In this document: one piece after another, positions 42,270 through 52,147 of the stretch
Layout: each line of letters opens with the position of its first letter
Position numbering within the stretch: the first letter of the stretch is position 1
NCBI GenBank assembly: GCA_035379625.1
Contig: DAOSVM010000012.1
Location: 1 to 64,000 of the forward strand
Direction: 5' to 3'
DNA length: 64,000 bases
Source of the DNA: DAOSCP01 sp035379625
GTDB taxonomy: Bacteria > Bacteroidota > Ignavibacteria > Ignavibacteriales > DAOSCP01
Notes under the pieces: model-generated
Databases searched by the model: none
The model's input: only the letters and a program-made list of their open reading frames with translations
Told to the model about the DNA's origin: nothing
Program-made: the position numbers and the translations under genes

Positions 42270-43885
42270 TATTTATTTTGCGTTTTTTTCAATATTTCTT
42301 GAGCTTTGTTAAATAAAGTCAAAGAATGAGTAAATTGTTTGTCAGAGTCTAAAATTATATAATACCAACCTTCGTTTTTCCAAAAATCTCTTGCTATTTG
42401 AGCTTTTAATCTGGTTAAAATAGAGCTTCTATCTCTATCATATTTGTTATTATCAAATTTTACATTTTTGGATTTCGCAAAAGATATAAAATTTTCTTCT
42501 AAATCATGTGTTATATGAAAATGTTTTTTAAATTCTTGTATAGTTGGATAATTATTTTGAATATTGTTTCTGTTAGCATCTAAATAATTACGGGAGAAAA
42601 GGTAAAAAATATTATTTCTAATTAAGTCTATTGTTAAAGAAGTTAATGAATCACTGTTTATGACATAATCAGGTGTTATACCACCACCACCATAGACAGT
42701 TCTACCTAAAATTTTAGTTTTGTATGTTGGTTTATTTTTATCTTTTTCACTTTCTTTTTTATGGTCGAAATTATCGCCATCTTCTGTGTCATCTTCATTT
42801 ACTTTATAGTAGGATTTTTTGTCTGTATAATCTTTCTGAATTGATCTTCCTACAGGTGTATAGTATCTTGAAATCGTTATACGTACAGCAGATTTATCAT
42901 TTAATTCAAATTGTCTTTGTACCAAACCTTTGCCAAAAGTTCTTTCGCCTACTATTAAGCCTCTATCCCAATCTTGAATTGCGCCAGAAACAATTTCACT
43001 TGCAGAAGCACTACCGTTGTTTACAAGAATTATCAATGGTATATTTTCATATGGTGAAGTAGATTTGCAAGAATAAGAATCGTTAAATTCTTCTCTTCTT
43101 CCTTTAGTATAAACTACAAGTTTATCCCCGCTTAAGAAAAGATCAGCTAAGTAAATAGCCTGGTTCATATATCCACCAGGATTATTTCGTAAGTCAAGGA
43201 TTAATTGTTTCATTCCTTTTCTTGCTAAAGCATCCATAGCGGTTATAATTTCTTTATAAGTAGTTTCGGAAAATTTGGACAATGAAATATATCCAGTATT
43301 ATTATCATACATAAAATATGTATCAACAGAATTTAAAGGAATTTTATCTCTAGTAATAGTGAAATCTAATAATTGGTGGTAAAATGGTCTAACGACTGTA
43401 ACTGTTACAGTTGTACCTTTAGGACCTCTTAATTTTTTTCTTACATCATCGGTTTTAATACCTATAACATCTTGACCATCAATTTTAACTATTCTGTCGC
43501 CTGCCATAATACCGACTGCTTCGCTTGGTCCACCTGTAATTGGAGAAACAACTGTTAAAGTATCATTTAATATTTGAAATTCAACTCCTATACCTTCAAA
43601 TTCACCTTTGAATTCTTCTTCAACTCTTTCAAGTTGTTTAGGTGGAATATAAGTGGTATGTGGATCAAGCTTATCAAACATTCCTTTAATGGCGGCTTCG
43701 GTAAGATCTTTTATATTAACATCATCAACATAATATTTATAAGTAAGTTCCATAACTGTCTGAATTTTTCTAAAAGCATCAGAAATATTATCTTGTGATG
43801 ACAATGTATTCATTTTGAAACCAAAAAAAGCGCCACCTAAAAAGATAGCTAATATCCACCAAATTTTAGGGAATGTTCTTTTCAT
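42269..43885 (-). CDS. C-terminal processing peptidase (S41 family)
   Basis: This 538-residue periplasmic protease has an N-terminal membrane anchor or signal (IWWILAIFLGGAFFG), a PDZ domain at about 90-180 (EGIGVEFQ, GGPSEAVGIMAGDRIVKIDG) and the S41 catalytic core with QLILDLRNNPGGYMNQAI, the Ser in NNGSASASEIVSGA (about 290-303) and the Lys in GERTFGKGLVQ (about 313-323). The C-terminal extension (about 370-538) includes an acidic linker and helices. CtpA-like enzymes trim or control envelope proteins, including murein hydrolases. Confidence 0.94.
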   Translation of the reverse strand: MKRTFPKIWWILAIFLGGAFFGFKMNTLSSQDNISDAFRKIQTVMELTYKYYVDDVNIKDLTEAAIKGMFDKLDPHTTYIPPKQLERVEEEFKGEFEGIGVEFQILNDTLTVVSPITGGPSEAVGIMAGDRIVKIDGQDVIGIKTDDVRKKLRGPKGTTVTVTVVRPFYHQLLDFTITRDKIPLNSVDTYFMYDNNTGYISLSKFSETTYKEIITAMDALARKGMKQLILDLRNNPGGYMNQAIYLADLFLSGDKLVVYTKGRREEFNDSYSCKSTSPYENIPLIILVNNGSASASEIVSGAIQDWDRGLIVGERTFGKGLVQRQFELNDKSAVRITISRYYTPVGRSIQKDYTDKKSYYKVNEDDTEDGDNFDHKKESEKDKNKPTYKTKILGRTVYGGGGITPDYVINSDSLTSLTIDLIRNNIFYLFSRNYLDANRNNIQNNYPTIQEFKKHFHITHDLEENFISFAKSKNVKFDNNKYDRDRSSILTRLKAQIARDFWKNEGWYYIILDSDKQFTHSLTLFNKAQEILKKTQNK

Positions 43886-43953
43886 ATTTTAATCTTTCCT
43901 GATTATTAAAAATTAAATTTAAATAATAAAATTTTAAAACAAAATAAAAAATT

Positions 43954-44682
43954 TTATCTAACTTGTGACCATTCGCTATCAAATGATTTACCTGTCAGCA
44001 TTACCGAAAATGCATTTCTTGACCACATCCACCAAACTTTTAAGTAACCTAATTTGCGGTATCTTCTTGGTGATTCAAAAACCTTTAAATCACGACGCCA
44101 GGCAATTTTACCTAAATATCTAATTCTGCGAAAAAGGTCAAAATCTTCCCCAGCAGCTAATTTTTCATCGTAACCATTTACTTTTACAAATACTTCTTTT
44201 CTAACAATATGACATTCGCCGCGCCCCATTCCAATATTAATATAATTTAAGAATTCTAAGTAACGATTATATATAGTATGGAATATTTTATCAATCAGAA
44301 TTTCTTCCTCAGGCGAAACTCTTACATCACAAGTCATTGCTAAATAGTCTGAGTTTTCAAAATCGTTCTTAATTGTTAAAAATAGTTTTAAGGGGTTTTC
44401 AATTGTTATATCAGCATTAAAAAAAATTAAAATATTACCACTGGCGGCAAAACCGCCAGCGTTTCTTCCCATTGCAATATTTTGTTTAGTATTTTTTGGT
44501 TTTTCTATAATTTTCACATCGTATTCTTTTGCAATTTCTAAAGTTTTATCACTACTACCGCCATCAGAAATAATAATTTCATAATCAAATTTACTTTTAA
44601 GTTCATTATCAGTTAATTGATTCAATAGATTTTTTATAATTTTTTCTTCATTTAATGTTGGGATAATTATACTATACAACAA
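43954..44682 (-). CDS. Family 2 glycosyltransferase
   Basis: A 242-residue cytosolic GT-A glycosyltransferase. It opens with LYSIIIPTLNEEKIIKNLL, has IIISDGGSSDKTLEIAK (UDP-sugar binding), FFNADITIE (DxD-like region, NAD here) and EDFDLFRRIRYLG (about 184-196). A late WMWSRNAF is hydrophobic but no clear transmembrane helix is seen. Acceptor and sugar are unknown. It follows lysS by 13 bp. Annotated only by family. Confidence 0.88.
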   Translation of the reverse strand: MLYSIIIPTLNEEKIIKNLLNQLTDNELKSKFDYEIIISDGGSSDKTLEIAKEYDVKIIEKPKNTKQNIAMGRNAGGFAASGNILIFFNADITIENPLKLFLTIKNDFENSDYLAMTCDVRVSPEEEILIDKIFHTIYNRYLEFLNYINIGMGRGECHIVRKEVFVKVNGYDEKLAAGEDFDLFRRIRYLGKIAWRRDLKVFESPRRYRKLGYLKVWWMWSRNAFSVMLTGKSFDSEWSQVR

Positions 44683-44695
44683 TTTCTTCCTTATT

Positions 44696-46219
44696 TTATT
44701 TATTTACTTCAGGTTTCATCTGTGGAAATAATATCACATCTCTAATAGATGGTTGATTAGTTAATAACATAACTAATCTATCAATTCCCATTCCCCAACC
44801 TGCTGTTGGTGGCATAGCGTATTCTAAAGCTCTTACATAATCTTCATCAATTTGATGAGCCTCATCATCACCTTCTTCTCTTAATCTATCTTGTTGTAAA
44901 AATCTATTCTTTTGATCTATTGGGTCATTTAATTCGCTAAATGCATTACAAATTTCACGCCCAATGACAAAACCTTCGAATCTTTCAACAACTCCTTCTT
45001 TTGATCTATGTTTTTTAGCTAAAGGTGACATTTCTATTAAATAATCAACAACAAATGTTGGCTGAATTAAATCTTTTTGTACAACAACTTCAAATAATTC
45101 ATCAATTAATTTACCACGATTTTCATTTGGGTTATATTTAATGTCCAATTTATCTAAATAATTTGCAATTTCTTCTTTACTTGCAGTACGAATATCTATT
45201 CCTGTTTTATTTAATAATTCGTCAACCATTGAAATTCGTTTCCAAGGTGCTTTAAAATCAACCAAATGTCCCTCAATTTCAAATTGAGTTTTCCCAAATA
45301 CTTTAAGGCAAATATTTTCAATCATAGTCTCTACAAAATTCATCATCCATTCGTAATCTTTATAGGCTACGTATAATTCTATCATTGTAAATTCTGGGTT
45401 ATGACTTCTATCCATTCCTTCATTACGGAAATTCTTAGCAAATTCAAAAACGCCTTCAAAACCACCAACTATTAGTCTTTTTAAATATAATTCAGGAGCA
45501 ATTCTTAAATAAAATATTGAATCTAATGCGTTGTAATGAGTTTTGAAAGGTCTAGCTGAAGCACCACCGTATAATGGTTGTAAAATAGGGGTTTCAACTT
45601 CTATATATCCTCTTTCATTCAAGTAATTTCTTAACTCATTAATTATTTGAGCTCTTTTTATAAATACTTCTTTCACCTCGGGATTTACGATAAGATCTAC
45701 ATATCTTTGTCTATATCTTAACTCTTTGTCAGCAAATGCATCGTAAACAATTTTATTGCCATTTTCATCAACAACTTCTTTGACAATAGGGGGTACTCTT
45801 AAAGATTTTGACAAAATCTGATAAGATTTTGCATGGATAGAAATTTCACCAGTTTTGGTAGTAAAAACAAAACCTTTAACTCCAATAATATCACCGATAT
45901 CCATTAATTTGAAAAGATCATAAGATTCGCCTAAATCATCTTTTCTTAAATAAATTTGTATTTTCCCTTTGGAGTCTTGTATTGTTGCAAATGAGGCTTT
46001 TCCCATTTTTCTTATTGCCATAATTCTTCCGGCAACACTAACATCTTTTCCTTCAAATTCTGAGTAGTTATTTTTTATTTGTGTAGAAAAAGCATCGACA
46101 TCATAACTATATGCGTATGGTTCAATATTTTTTTCTCTTAATAATTCGAGTTCTTCTAATCTTCTTTTACGAACTTCATTCAAATTTTCGAATTGACTTG
46201 CAATTACATTATTTTCCAC
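44696..46219 (-). CDS. lysS: Lysyl-tRNA synthetase (class II)
   Basis: This 507-residue enzyme charges tRNA-Lys. The OB-fold anticodon-binding domain (about 50-165) is followed by the class II core: motif 1 region YIEVETPILQPLYGGASARP (about 203-222), motif 2 FEFAKNFRNEGMDRSHNPEF (about 259-278) and motif 3 GWGMGIDRLVMLLTNQPSIR (about 474-493). Length is normal. It is the sixth-last translation-related gene in the minus-strand run, between dacB (18 bp) and the GT2 gene. Confidence 0.97.
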   Translation of the reverse strand: MENNVIASQFENLNEVRKRRLEELELLREKNIEPYAYSYDVDAFSTQIKNNYSEFEGKDVSVAGRIMAIRKMGKASFATIQDSKGKIQIYLRKDDLGESYDLFKLMDIGDIIGVKGFVFTTKTGEISIHAKSYQILSKSLRVPPIVKEVVDENGNKIVYDAFADKELRYRQRYVDLIVNPEVKEVFIKRAQIINELRNYLNERGYIEVETPILQPLYGGASARPFKTHYNALDSIFYLRIAPELYLKRLIVGGFEGVFEFAKNFRNEGMDRSHNPEFTMIELYVAYKDYEWMMNFVETMIENICLKVFGKTQFEIEGHLVDFKAPWKRISMVDELLNKTGIDIRTASKEEIANYLDKLDIKYNPNENRGKLIDELFEVVVQKDLIQPTFVVDYLIEMSPLAKKHRSKEGVVERFEGFVIGREICNAFSELNDPIDQKNRFLQQDRLREEGDDEAHQIDEDYVRALEYAMPPTAGWGMGIDRLVMLLTNQPSIRDVILFPQMKPEVNK

Positions 46220-46237
46220 TTTATACCTCTATTTTTG

Positions 46238-47731
46238 TTAATATTTTCTTGAGAAATTAACTAATTTAAAACAAATTTCATCTTGTAATTTAGTAGCTAA
46301 TAAATTATAGCCTAAAAAATTATTAATTAATATTGCAAATGCTAACTTTTCACCTTCATTTGTAATTATATAACCAGCAAGTGTATTTGTACCATACGAA
46401 AAACCGGGTTTAGCAATTATTTTTCCTTTATAAGAATAACCTTTCATTCTGTCAATTAAAGTTCCATCAATTCCCATTATAGGTAATGTTGAAAGAAACT
46501 TATCAAAATATTCTTGTTTCGAAACATAGCTTAAAAAATCCACAACCGCAAAAGGAGTAGCCATGCTATACGGGCTTAATCCCGAACCATCTTTTAATGA
46601 TATATTATTAGATGAAATACCAGCTTTGGTAATCAATTCGTTTATTACATGTAATCCAGCATCTGTAGATCCGCTTGAAACAATTTCTGCACCTATTGTT
46701 TTTAAAACTTGTTCTGCTATAAAGTTATCACTATTCTTATTCATTTCTCGTAAAATATTGTATAATGGACTGGACTTTATAGTAAAGAGTAATTCTAATT
46801 TATCATAATCGGGATTTAAATTTTCATCTGTAATATTAGTTGCATTACCTTTAATTTTTATACCACTTTTTATAAGTTTGTCTCTTAAATTGACTACAAA
46901 AGATTGAGTTGGATTATTAATTGGTATTTGATAATACAAAGAATCTGAATATTGTCCAATTGTACCATTCAAAACAATTACATTACTAGCACGTAATCGT
47001 TTAGTTGTTATATTATTACTTTTACCACTAATTGTTTTAACGTTATTAATTATACTTAAATAAACATTAGAAGGTTCTGTTACAACTTTTGCTTTTTGAT
47101 CTTGTCTGGTTGGAATAACAATTAAATTTGCAAGATTATTATCTAAAGAAAGCGCAGAACTTGGTGGGGAAAACCATTTATTTTCATAATCGAAAAGCCA
47201 ACTCTCTGGGTAATATTTATTATCAAAGTAGCTATCATCAGCAATAATATTCCCGGTTATTTCTGTAATATCATTATAATCGAGAGAATCCCAAAAAATA
47301 TCGTAAATAGTTTTGTTTTGCGTAATTTGTGTCTTTAAAGTTGGATCTCCACTTCCTACAATATATAAATTACCTTTCAAAATAGAATTTAATAATTTCC
47401 CATCATAATATACTTCAGTGTTGTACTGAAATTTATCGCCTAAATATTCAAATGCTGCTACGGATGTAAAAAATTTAGTACAGGAAGCTAAGTGAAATAA
47501 CTTATCTTTATTATATAAATAAAGAATATCTCCATTATCAAGTGATTTTACATAAATTCCAATATTTGAATTAGCAAAGTTTATATCTTGAAGTATTTCA
47601 TTAATTTGCTCTTGCAAAATCGAAACTGCAGAATAATATTTATAGTTGGGTTGTTTAACAGCTTGAGCAAAAATTAAGTTAGAAAATATCAGAAATAAAA
47701 AAAATATAATATTTTTATTTCTTATTGGCAT
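46238..47731 (-). CDS. dacB: D-alanyl-D-alanine carboxypeptidase/endopeptidase (S13, PBP4-like)
   Basis: A 497-residue periplasmic penicillin-binding protein with a signal peptide (about 1-23). Catalytic motifs: SxxK as SCTK (LFHLASCTKFFTSV, about 80-93), SxN as NKNSDNFIAEQVL (about 333-345), and KPG in GKIIAKPGFSYGTNTLAGYI (about 446-465). The third motif is KPG, not the usual KTG, which may change the pocket. It trims peptidoglycan stem peptides or cross-links. It is coupled by a 17 bp overlap to the upstream pseudouridine synthase gene. Confidence 0.92.
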   Translation of the reverse strand: MPIRNKNIIFFLFLIFSNLIFAQAVKQPNYKYYSAVSILQEQINEILQDINFANSNIGIYVKSLDNGDILYLYNKDKLFHLASCTKFFTSVAAFEYLGDKFQYNTEVYYDGKLLNSILKGNLYIVGSGDPTLKTQITQNKTIYDIFWDSLDYNDITEITGNIIADDSYFDNKYYPESWLFDYENKWFSPPSSALSLDNNLANLIVIPTRQDQKAKVVTEPSNVYLSIINNVKTISGKSNNITTKRLRASNVIVLNGTIGQYSDSLYYQIPINNPTQSFVVNLRDKLIKSGIKIKGNATNITDENLNPDYDKLELLFTIKSSPLYNILREMNKNSDNFIAEQVLKTIGAEIVSSGSTDAGLHVINELITKAGISSNNISLKDGSGLSPYSMATPFAVVDFLSYVSKQEYFDKFLSTLPIMGIDGTLIDRMKGYSYKGKIIAKPGFSYGTNTLAGYIITNEGEKLAFAILINNFLGYNLLATKLQDEICFKLVNFSRKY

Positions 47732-48470
47732 TTTTACCTGTATTAGACTTTTTTAAAATATCCCAAATTTCAAGTATCTCTTTTCTTTCAATTTCTATGT
47801 ATTCGCCAAGTTTTAAGAAATCTGCTGTAAAACCTGCAAATGATTTCCTATGTAGCTGTTCAACAAAAATTCCAAAACTTTGAAACATTTTCTTAACAAA
47901 ATGATTTCTACCTTCTGTACAACTTACTTCAACAATTTTTCTATTATTTCTTTTAACAAATTTTATATCTTCAAATTTACTCTTTCTACCGTCTAAAATT
48001 ATACCTTTTAATAATTTTTCCATTACCTCGTCTGTTAGTTCTCGACTTAATTTTGTAATATAAACTCTTTCAATCTTATGTTTAGGGTGAGTTAGAAAAT
48101 TTGAAAATTCACCATCATTAGTTAATAATAAAGTACCAGTAGTATTCAGATCTAATCTACCAATAGGGAAAATTTTAGTTTGTGTTTTTATTAATGCTGT
48201 TACAGGCAATTTATCATCTTGTTTAACTGTAGAACAAATATAACCTTTGGGCTTATTAAGTAAAAAGTAGACATATTTTTGTAAATATAATCTTTCTCCA
48301 TCGAATGTAACTATATCTTTTTCGATATCAACTTTTGTATTCAAATCTGTTGCAACTTGGCCATTTACCTCAATTCTACCTTGTAAAATATATTCCTCAG
48401 ATTTCCTACGGGAAGGGAATACGCCTGTTTCTGATAAATATTTATTTAATCTAACTATTTTCATCATCAC
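47715..48470 (-). CDS. Pseudouridine synthase RluB/RsuA-like
   Basis: This 251-residue enzyme makes pseudouridine in rRNA. It has an N-terminal S4 RNA-binding domain (VRLNKYLSETGVFPSRRKSE, about 4-24) and the RluB/E/F catalytic core with Asp in FPIGRLDLNTTGTLLLTNDG (about 97-116), then EGRNHFVKKMFQSFG (about 180-194). Length fits RluB-like proteins. It overlaps the scpB gene by up to 20 bp; three consecutive ATG codons (48470, 48467, 48464) make the exact start unclear. Upstream of it are the condensin partner genes, the usual scpA-scpB-rluB order. Confidence 0.93.
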   Translation of the reverse strand: MMMKIVRLNKYLSETGVFPSRRKSEEYILQGRIEVNGQVATDLNTKVDIEKDIVTFDGERLYLQKYVYFLLNKPKGYICSTVKQDDKLPVTALIKTQTKIFPIGRLDLNTTGTLLLTNDGEFSNFLTHPKHKIERVYITKLSRELTDEVMEKLLKGIILDGRKSKFEDIKFVKRNNRKIVEVSCTEGRNHFVKKMFQSFGIFVEQLHRKSFAGFTADFLKLGEYIEIERKEILEIWDILKKSNTGKNANKK

Positions 48471-49428
48471 CTCTTTTACTATCGTTTATAACTTCTTGCT
48501 CATCAAGAGCAGCTGATAAAATTTTTCTTTTCTGTTCCTCAAAATCTGGATCTTGAACAATTTCTTCAATTTCTCTTGGTTTCGGTAAATCTGAAAGGCT
48601 TTTTAAACCGAAATAAAGTAAAAACTCATCAGTAGTGCCATAGAGAAGTGGTCTACCGGGACTTTCAGCTCGGCCAACTATTGTAATAAGTTTTTTTTCT
48701 AATAATGTACTAATAATGTAATCAGAATTAACGCCTCTAATTTTTTCTAATTCCGCTTTTGTTATAGGTTGTTTGTAAGCAATAATTGAGAGTGTTTCCA
48801 ACGCACTTTGACTCAATCTTTTCTTAGCTCTTTCTTTATCCATTGAACTTAAATAACTAGCAAATTCTTCTTTAGTTGCAAAAATATAACCATTAGATAC
48901 GGAAATTATTCGAAAAGATAAATCGTAATCATCATATTTTTTATTTAGGACTTCGATAGCTTGTTCAAGATCTTTTTCATTTAGTTTTACACTTTTTCCA
49001 TCTGTTTCAAAGATAATATTTAAAATATCTTTTGCTTTAATAGGTTCATCAGCAGCAAAAATTATAGCTTCGATTACATTAAAATAATTTTTGCTAAATA
49101 TATCACCGGTAAGCTTCTCGAGTTTTTTATTATTAATTTGAGAAAATTTATCAATATCAGTTTCATTATTATCATTCGAGTTGTTTTCTTCTATAAATTG
49201 TCCATCTTTAATATTATTTTCTGGCTCAGTGATATCTTGATCTGTTACAGGTATATTAAGTTCTGGATTACTTTCAATTTCCTTTTCGATACTATCTTCT
49301 AACAATTTTATTTTTTCATTTAAATCAATTTTATCATCATTTATATTCTCTTCTTCTGAATTCTTTATTTTTTCTAATTTTATTGTCGCATTTTCTAATT
49401 CTTTTAAAATATCATCATTCATTTGCAT
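48451..49428 (-). CDS. scpB: Segregation and condensation protein B
   Basis: A 325-residue winged-helix protein that joins ScpA and the SMC ATPase in chromosome compaction. The ScpB core is at about 115-290: FNVIEAIIFAADEPIKAKDI, LSQSALETLSIIAYKQPITK, EKIRGVNSDYIISTLLEK, GRAESPGRPLLYGTT. The first 110 residues are an acidic, repetitive extension (IKNSEEENINDD and similar) that the usual 180-200-residue form lacks. It overlaps scpA by 14 bp and the pseudouridine synthase gene by about 20 bp. Confidence 0.93.
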   Translation of the reverse strand: MQMNDDILKELENATIKLEKIKNSEEENINDDKIDLNEKIKLLEDSIEKEIESNPELNIPVTDQDITEPENNIKDGQFIEENNSNDNNETDIDKFSQINNKKLEKLTGDIFSKNYFNVIEAIIFAADEPIKAKDILNIIFETDGKSVKLNEKDLEQAIEVLNKKYDDYDLSFRIISVSNGYIFATKEEFASYLSSMDKERAKKRLSQSALETLSIIAYKQPITKAELEKIRGVNSDYIISTLLEKKLITIVGRAESPGRPLLYGTTDEFLLYFGLKSLSDLPKPREIEEIVQDPDFEEQKRKILSAALDEQEVINDSKRGDDENS

Positions 49429-50155
49429 TGTCCTCTACATTATCCAATCTATATAAATAAAACATGTTATGAATTTCTGATACTTCCAAACCAATTTTAT
49501 TATTTTTTACAAGCTCAAGTGTTGCCAGAAAGGTTATTATGATTTTAATTTTATCATAGAAATTTATAACAATATCTAAAAAACTAATTCTTTCTACTTC
49601 ATTTAATTTTTCGAGTATATGATCTTGCATTTCTTCTAAAGTAACTGAAAATTTCTCGACTTGATGCACAACAGGTTTAGTCGGTATCTTGTCTATAACA
49701 TTTTTAAAAAATTTAGCTAAATCAAAAACTGTTACATTCTTTAATAAAGTAACATAATCTGAAGATATAATCTTAGGATCTTCGGAAAAATTCCTACGGA
49801 AATAAACTTTTTTAGCTTGTGTTTCATAGTTAGCAAGTTCGAATGACATTTCCTTGAATCTTTTATATTCAATTAGAGCTTTAATAAGTTCTTCCCTAGG
49901 ATCAATCTCTTCGCCTTTTTCATTTTTTTCTCTTGGGAGTAGCATTTTAACTTTAATGTGCATCAAATTAGCCGCCATTAGAATAAATTCACTAGCTACT
50001 TCAATGTCTAACATTTGCATCAAACGAATATACTCAATAAACTCATTTGTGATTTTATGAATAGGAATATCGAGAATGTTTAATTCATCTCGTTTAACAA
50101 AAAAATAAAGTAAATCTAAAGGTCCTTCAAACTCTTGTAATTTGACAGTATACAT
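49415..50155 (-). CDS. scpA: Segregation and condensation protein A
   Basis: This 246-residue kleisin binds ScpB and the SMC heads. Typical elements are KLQEFEGPLDLLYFFVKRDE at the N-terminus, DIPIHKITNEFIEYIRLMQ, EFILMAANLMHIKVKMLLP (about 62-80) and a C-terminal winged-helix part (ITFLATLELVKNNKIGLEVS). Length is normal. It begins 1 bp after the trpS stop. Confidence 0.95.
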   Translation of the reverse strand: MYTVKLQEFEGPLDLLYFFVKRDELNILDIPIHKITNEFIEYIRLMQMLDIEVASEFILMAANLMHIKVKMLLPREKNEKGEEIDPREELIKALIEYKRFKEMSFELANYETQAKKVYFRRNFSEDPKIISSDYVTLLKNVTVFDLAKFFKNVIDKIPTKPVVHQVEKFSVTLEEMQDHILEKLNEVERISFLDIVINFYDKIKIIITFLATLELVKNNKIGLEVSEIHNMFYLYRLDNVEDNANE

Positions 50156-50156
50156 T

Positions 50157-51134
50157 TTATCCTAAATTCATTATTTTTCTTACTTCAGCCATAGTTGAAG
50201 AAGCAATTTCTCTTGCTCTTTTTTCTCCATCATGAAGAATATCAATAACATCGTCAATATGATTTTCTAAATTTTTACGCTTTTCCAAAATTGGTTCTAA
50301 CATTTGTGAAATTTTTTCAGCGCATTTCAACTTACAATCAACACAACCTAATGAACCATTTTTACAATTTGTTTCTATTTCTTGGATTTCACTTTCATTA
50401 AATCTTTGATGATATGAAAAAACTACACAAACATCAGGATGGCCAGGATCATTTTTTCTTATTTTTTGCGGGTCAGTTACTGCTTTGCGTAATTTTTGTT
50501 TTACCGTTTCTCTATCATCACTTAAATAAATTGTATTACCTAAAGATTTACTCATTTTAGCATTTCCATCTAAGCCTATAATTCTCTTAAATTTAGTCAA
50601 TAATGGTTCACATTCAGGGAAAACATTTCCATATTGATTATTAAATCTTCTAGCAATTTCTCTGGTAATTTCTACGTGTGGAACTTGGTCTTCGCCAACG
50701 GGCACAAAATCACCTTTATAAAGTAAAATATCAGCTGCCTGCAAAACAGGATATCCTAAATATCCATATATAACGCTTTCAATATTTAAATCTCTTATTT
50801 GATCCTTTAATGTTGGATTTCTTTCCAATCTAGCAGTGGTAATTAGCATACTGAATATTAAAAATAACTCTGTATGTTCTTTTATTTGTGATTGTCTGAA
50901 CATAGGTGCTTTAACGGGATCAATCCCTACAGCAAGCCAATCGATAAGCATATCAATCGAATTTTGATAAATTTCTGAAGTATCCAAATTAGTTGTTAAA
51001 ACGTGATAGTCCGCAATTAAAAAGTGACAGTTATATTTATTTTGTAAGTCTAACCAATTTTCTAAAGCGCCTAAATAATGACCAATGTGTAATTTCCCAG
51101 TGGGGCGCATACCACTTAAAACTCTTTTACTCAA
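50157..51134 (-). CDS. trpS: Tryptophanyl-tRNA synthetase with a cysteine cluster
   Basis: This 325-residue class I synthetase charges tRNA-Trp. The HIGH motif is in GMRPTGKLHIGHYLGALENW (about 8-27) and KMSKS in AKMSKSLGNTI (about 200-210). Near 240-275 it has the pattern C-x20-C-x6-C-x2-C (DVC..., TNCKNGSLGCVDCKLKC), which resembles the cysteine motif that holds a 4Fe-4S cluster in the Thermotoga enzyme. So a cluster near the anticodon-binding end is likely. It starts after an 80 bp gap, which may contain its promoter. Confidence 0.95.
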   Translation of the reverse strand: MSKRVLSGMRPTGKLHIGHYLGALENWLDLQNKYNCHFLIADYHVLTTNLDTSEIYQNSIDMLIDWLAVGIDPVKAPMFRQSQIKEHTELFLIFSMLITTARLERNPTLKDQIRDLNIESVIYGYLGYPVLQAADILLYKGDFVPVGEDQVPHVEITREIARRFNNQYGNVFPECEPLLTKFKRIIGLDGNAKMSKSLGNTIYLSDDRETVKQKLRKAVTDPQKIRKNDPGHPDVCVVFSYHQRFNESEIQEIETNCKNGSLGCVDCKLKCAEKISQMLEPILEKRKNLENHIDDVIDILHDGEKRAREIASSTMAEVRKIMNLG

Positions 51135-51214
51135 AACTTCCTCCTGATAAAAAATAATTTATCTTGCAAAGATAACATTTTTTTTAAAATTTTGAAAAAG
51201 TAATTCAAAATAAA

Positions 51215-52102
51215 TTAGTTATTCAATCCTTTTATTTTATCATAATATAATTTTTTAACGATACCGTCTACAAGACCAATTTGCGGAGCTATTATTTTAT
51301 TACTATTTGACCATTTCATAACTTTATTAAATATTTTTAAAGCAGGGACAATAACATCAGCACGGTCTTCTTTTAGTAAAAAGTTTTTTATTCTTTCGGT
51401 ATAATTCATCTCTTTAAGTTGCTTATAAAATGCTTTTAATTCTTTCCTTGTTAATTTGTAATCTTCAGCATTTGCAATTCTCATTAAGGTATTTATATTA
51501 CCACCTGAACCAATTGCAATTAAATTATTGTAAGAATTTACATTAACTTTTATCCAATTTTTCATATCTTCCCATTCATTTTCTTCTACCATATTATTTA
51601 ATAGTCTAACAGTACCAATTTTAAATGAATGAGAAGAAATTTTTTGCCCGTTAACAAACAATGTTAATTCTGTACTACCACCACCAACATCAATATATAA
51701 ATAATTTCTATTTGGCTCGATGTATTCATCTAATTGATTATATGCTACAAACTCGGCTTCCAACTCACCACTAATAATTTGTAAATTTATTTTTGAATTA
51801 TCATTTATCCATTTTACTACTTCATTACCATTTTTTGCCTCACGCATTGCAGAAGTTGCACAAGCTAAATAATCATCAACTTCGTGTATTTCTAATATGT
51901 ACTTAAAAGCAATCATAGCTTTAACCAGTTTATTAATTTTTTTCTCGGATATAATTCCGTGGGTGAAAACATCTTCGCCTAATCTTATCGGTAAACGAAC
52001 TAATGAAACTTTCTTAAATATAGTTTGCTCTCCAAATTCATAAACTGAGCTTATTAATAATCTTATTGCGTTAGTACCAATGTCTATTGCGCCAAATTTC
52101 AT
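51215..52102 (-). CDS. Ppx/GppA exopolyphosphatase-family phosphatase
   Basis: A 295-residue member of the actin-fold Ppx/GppA family, whose members hydrolyse polyphosphate or pppGpp. It shows FGAIDIGTNAIRLLISSV at the start, YLACATSAMREAKNG (about 98-112), YIDVGGGSTELTLF (about 136-149) and LIAIGSGGNINTLMRI (about 195-210). Only the catalytic domain is present; the C-terminal HD-like extension of long forms is absent. Divergent from the DUF92 gene, 45 bp apart. Confidence 0.92.
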   Translation of the reverse strand: MKFGAIDIGTNAIRLLISSVYEFGEQTIFKKVSLVRLPIRLGEDVFTHGIISEKKINKLVKAMIAFKYILEIHEVDDYLACATSAMREAKNGNEVVKWINDNSKINLQIISGELEAEFVAYNQLDEYIEPNRNYLYIDVGGGSTELTLFVNGQKISSHSFKIGTVRLLNNMVEENEWEDMKNWIKVNVNSYNNLIAIGSGGNINTLMRIANAEDYKLTRKELKAFYKQLKEMNYTERIKNFLLKEDRADVIVPALKIFNKVMKWSNSNKIIAPQIGLVDGIVKKLYYDKIKGLNN

Positions 52103-52147
52103 AATGTTATTCCTATTTTTTACAAATCGAATAGTAATTTAAAAAAA

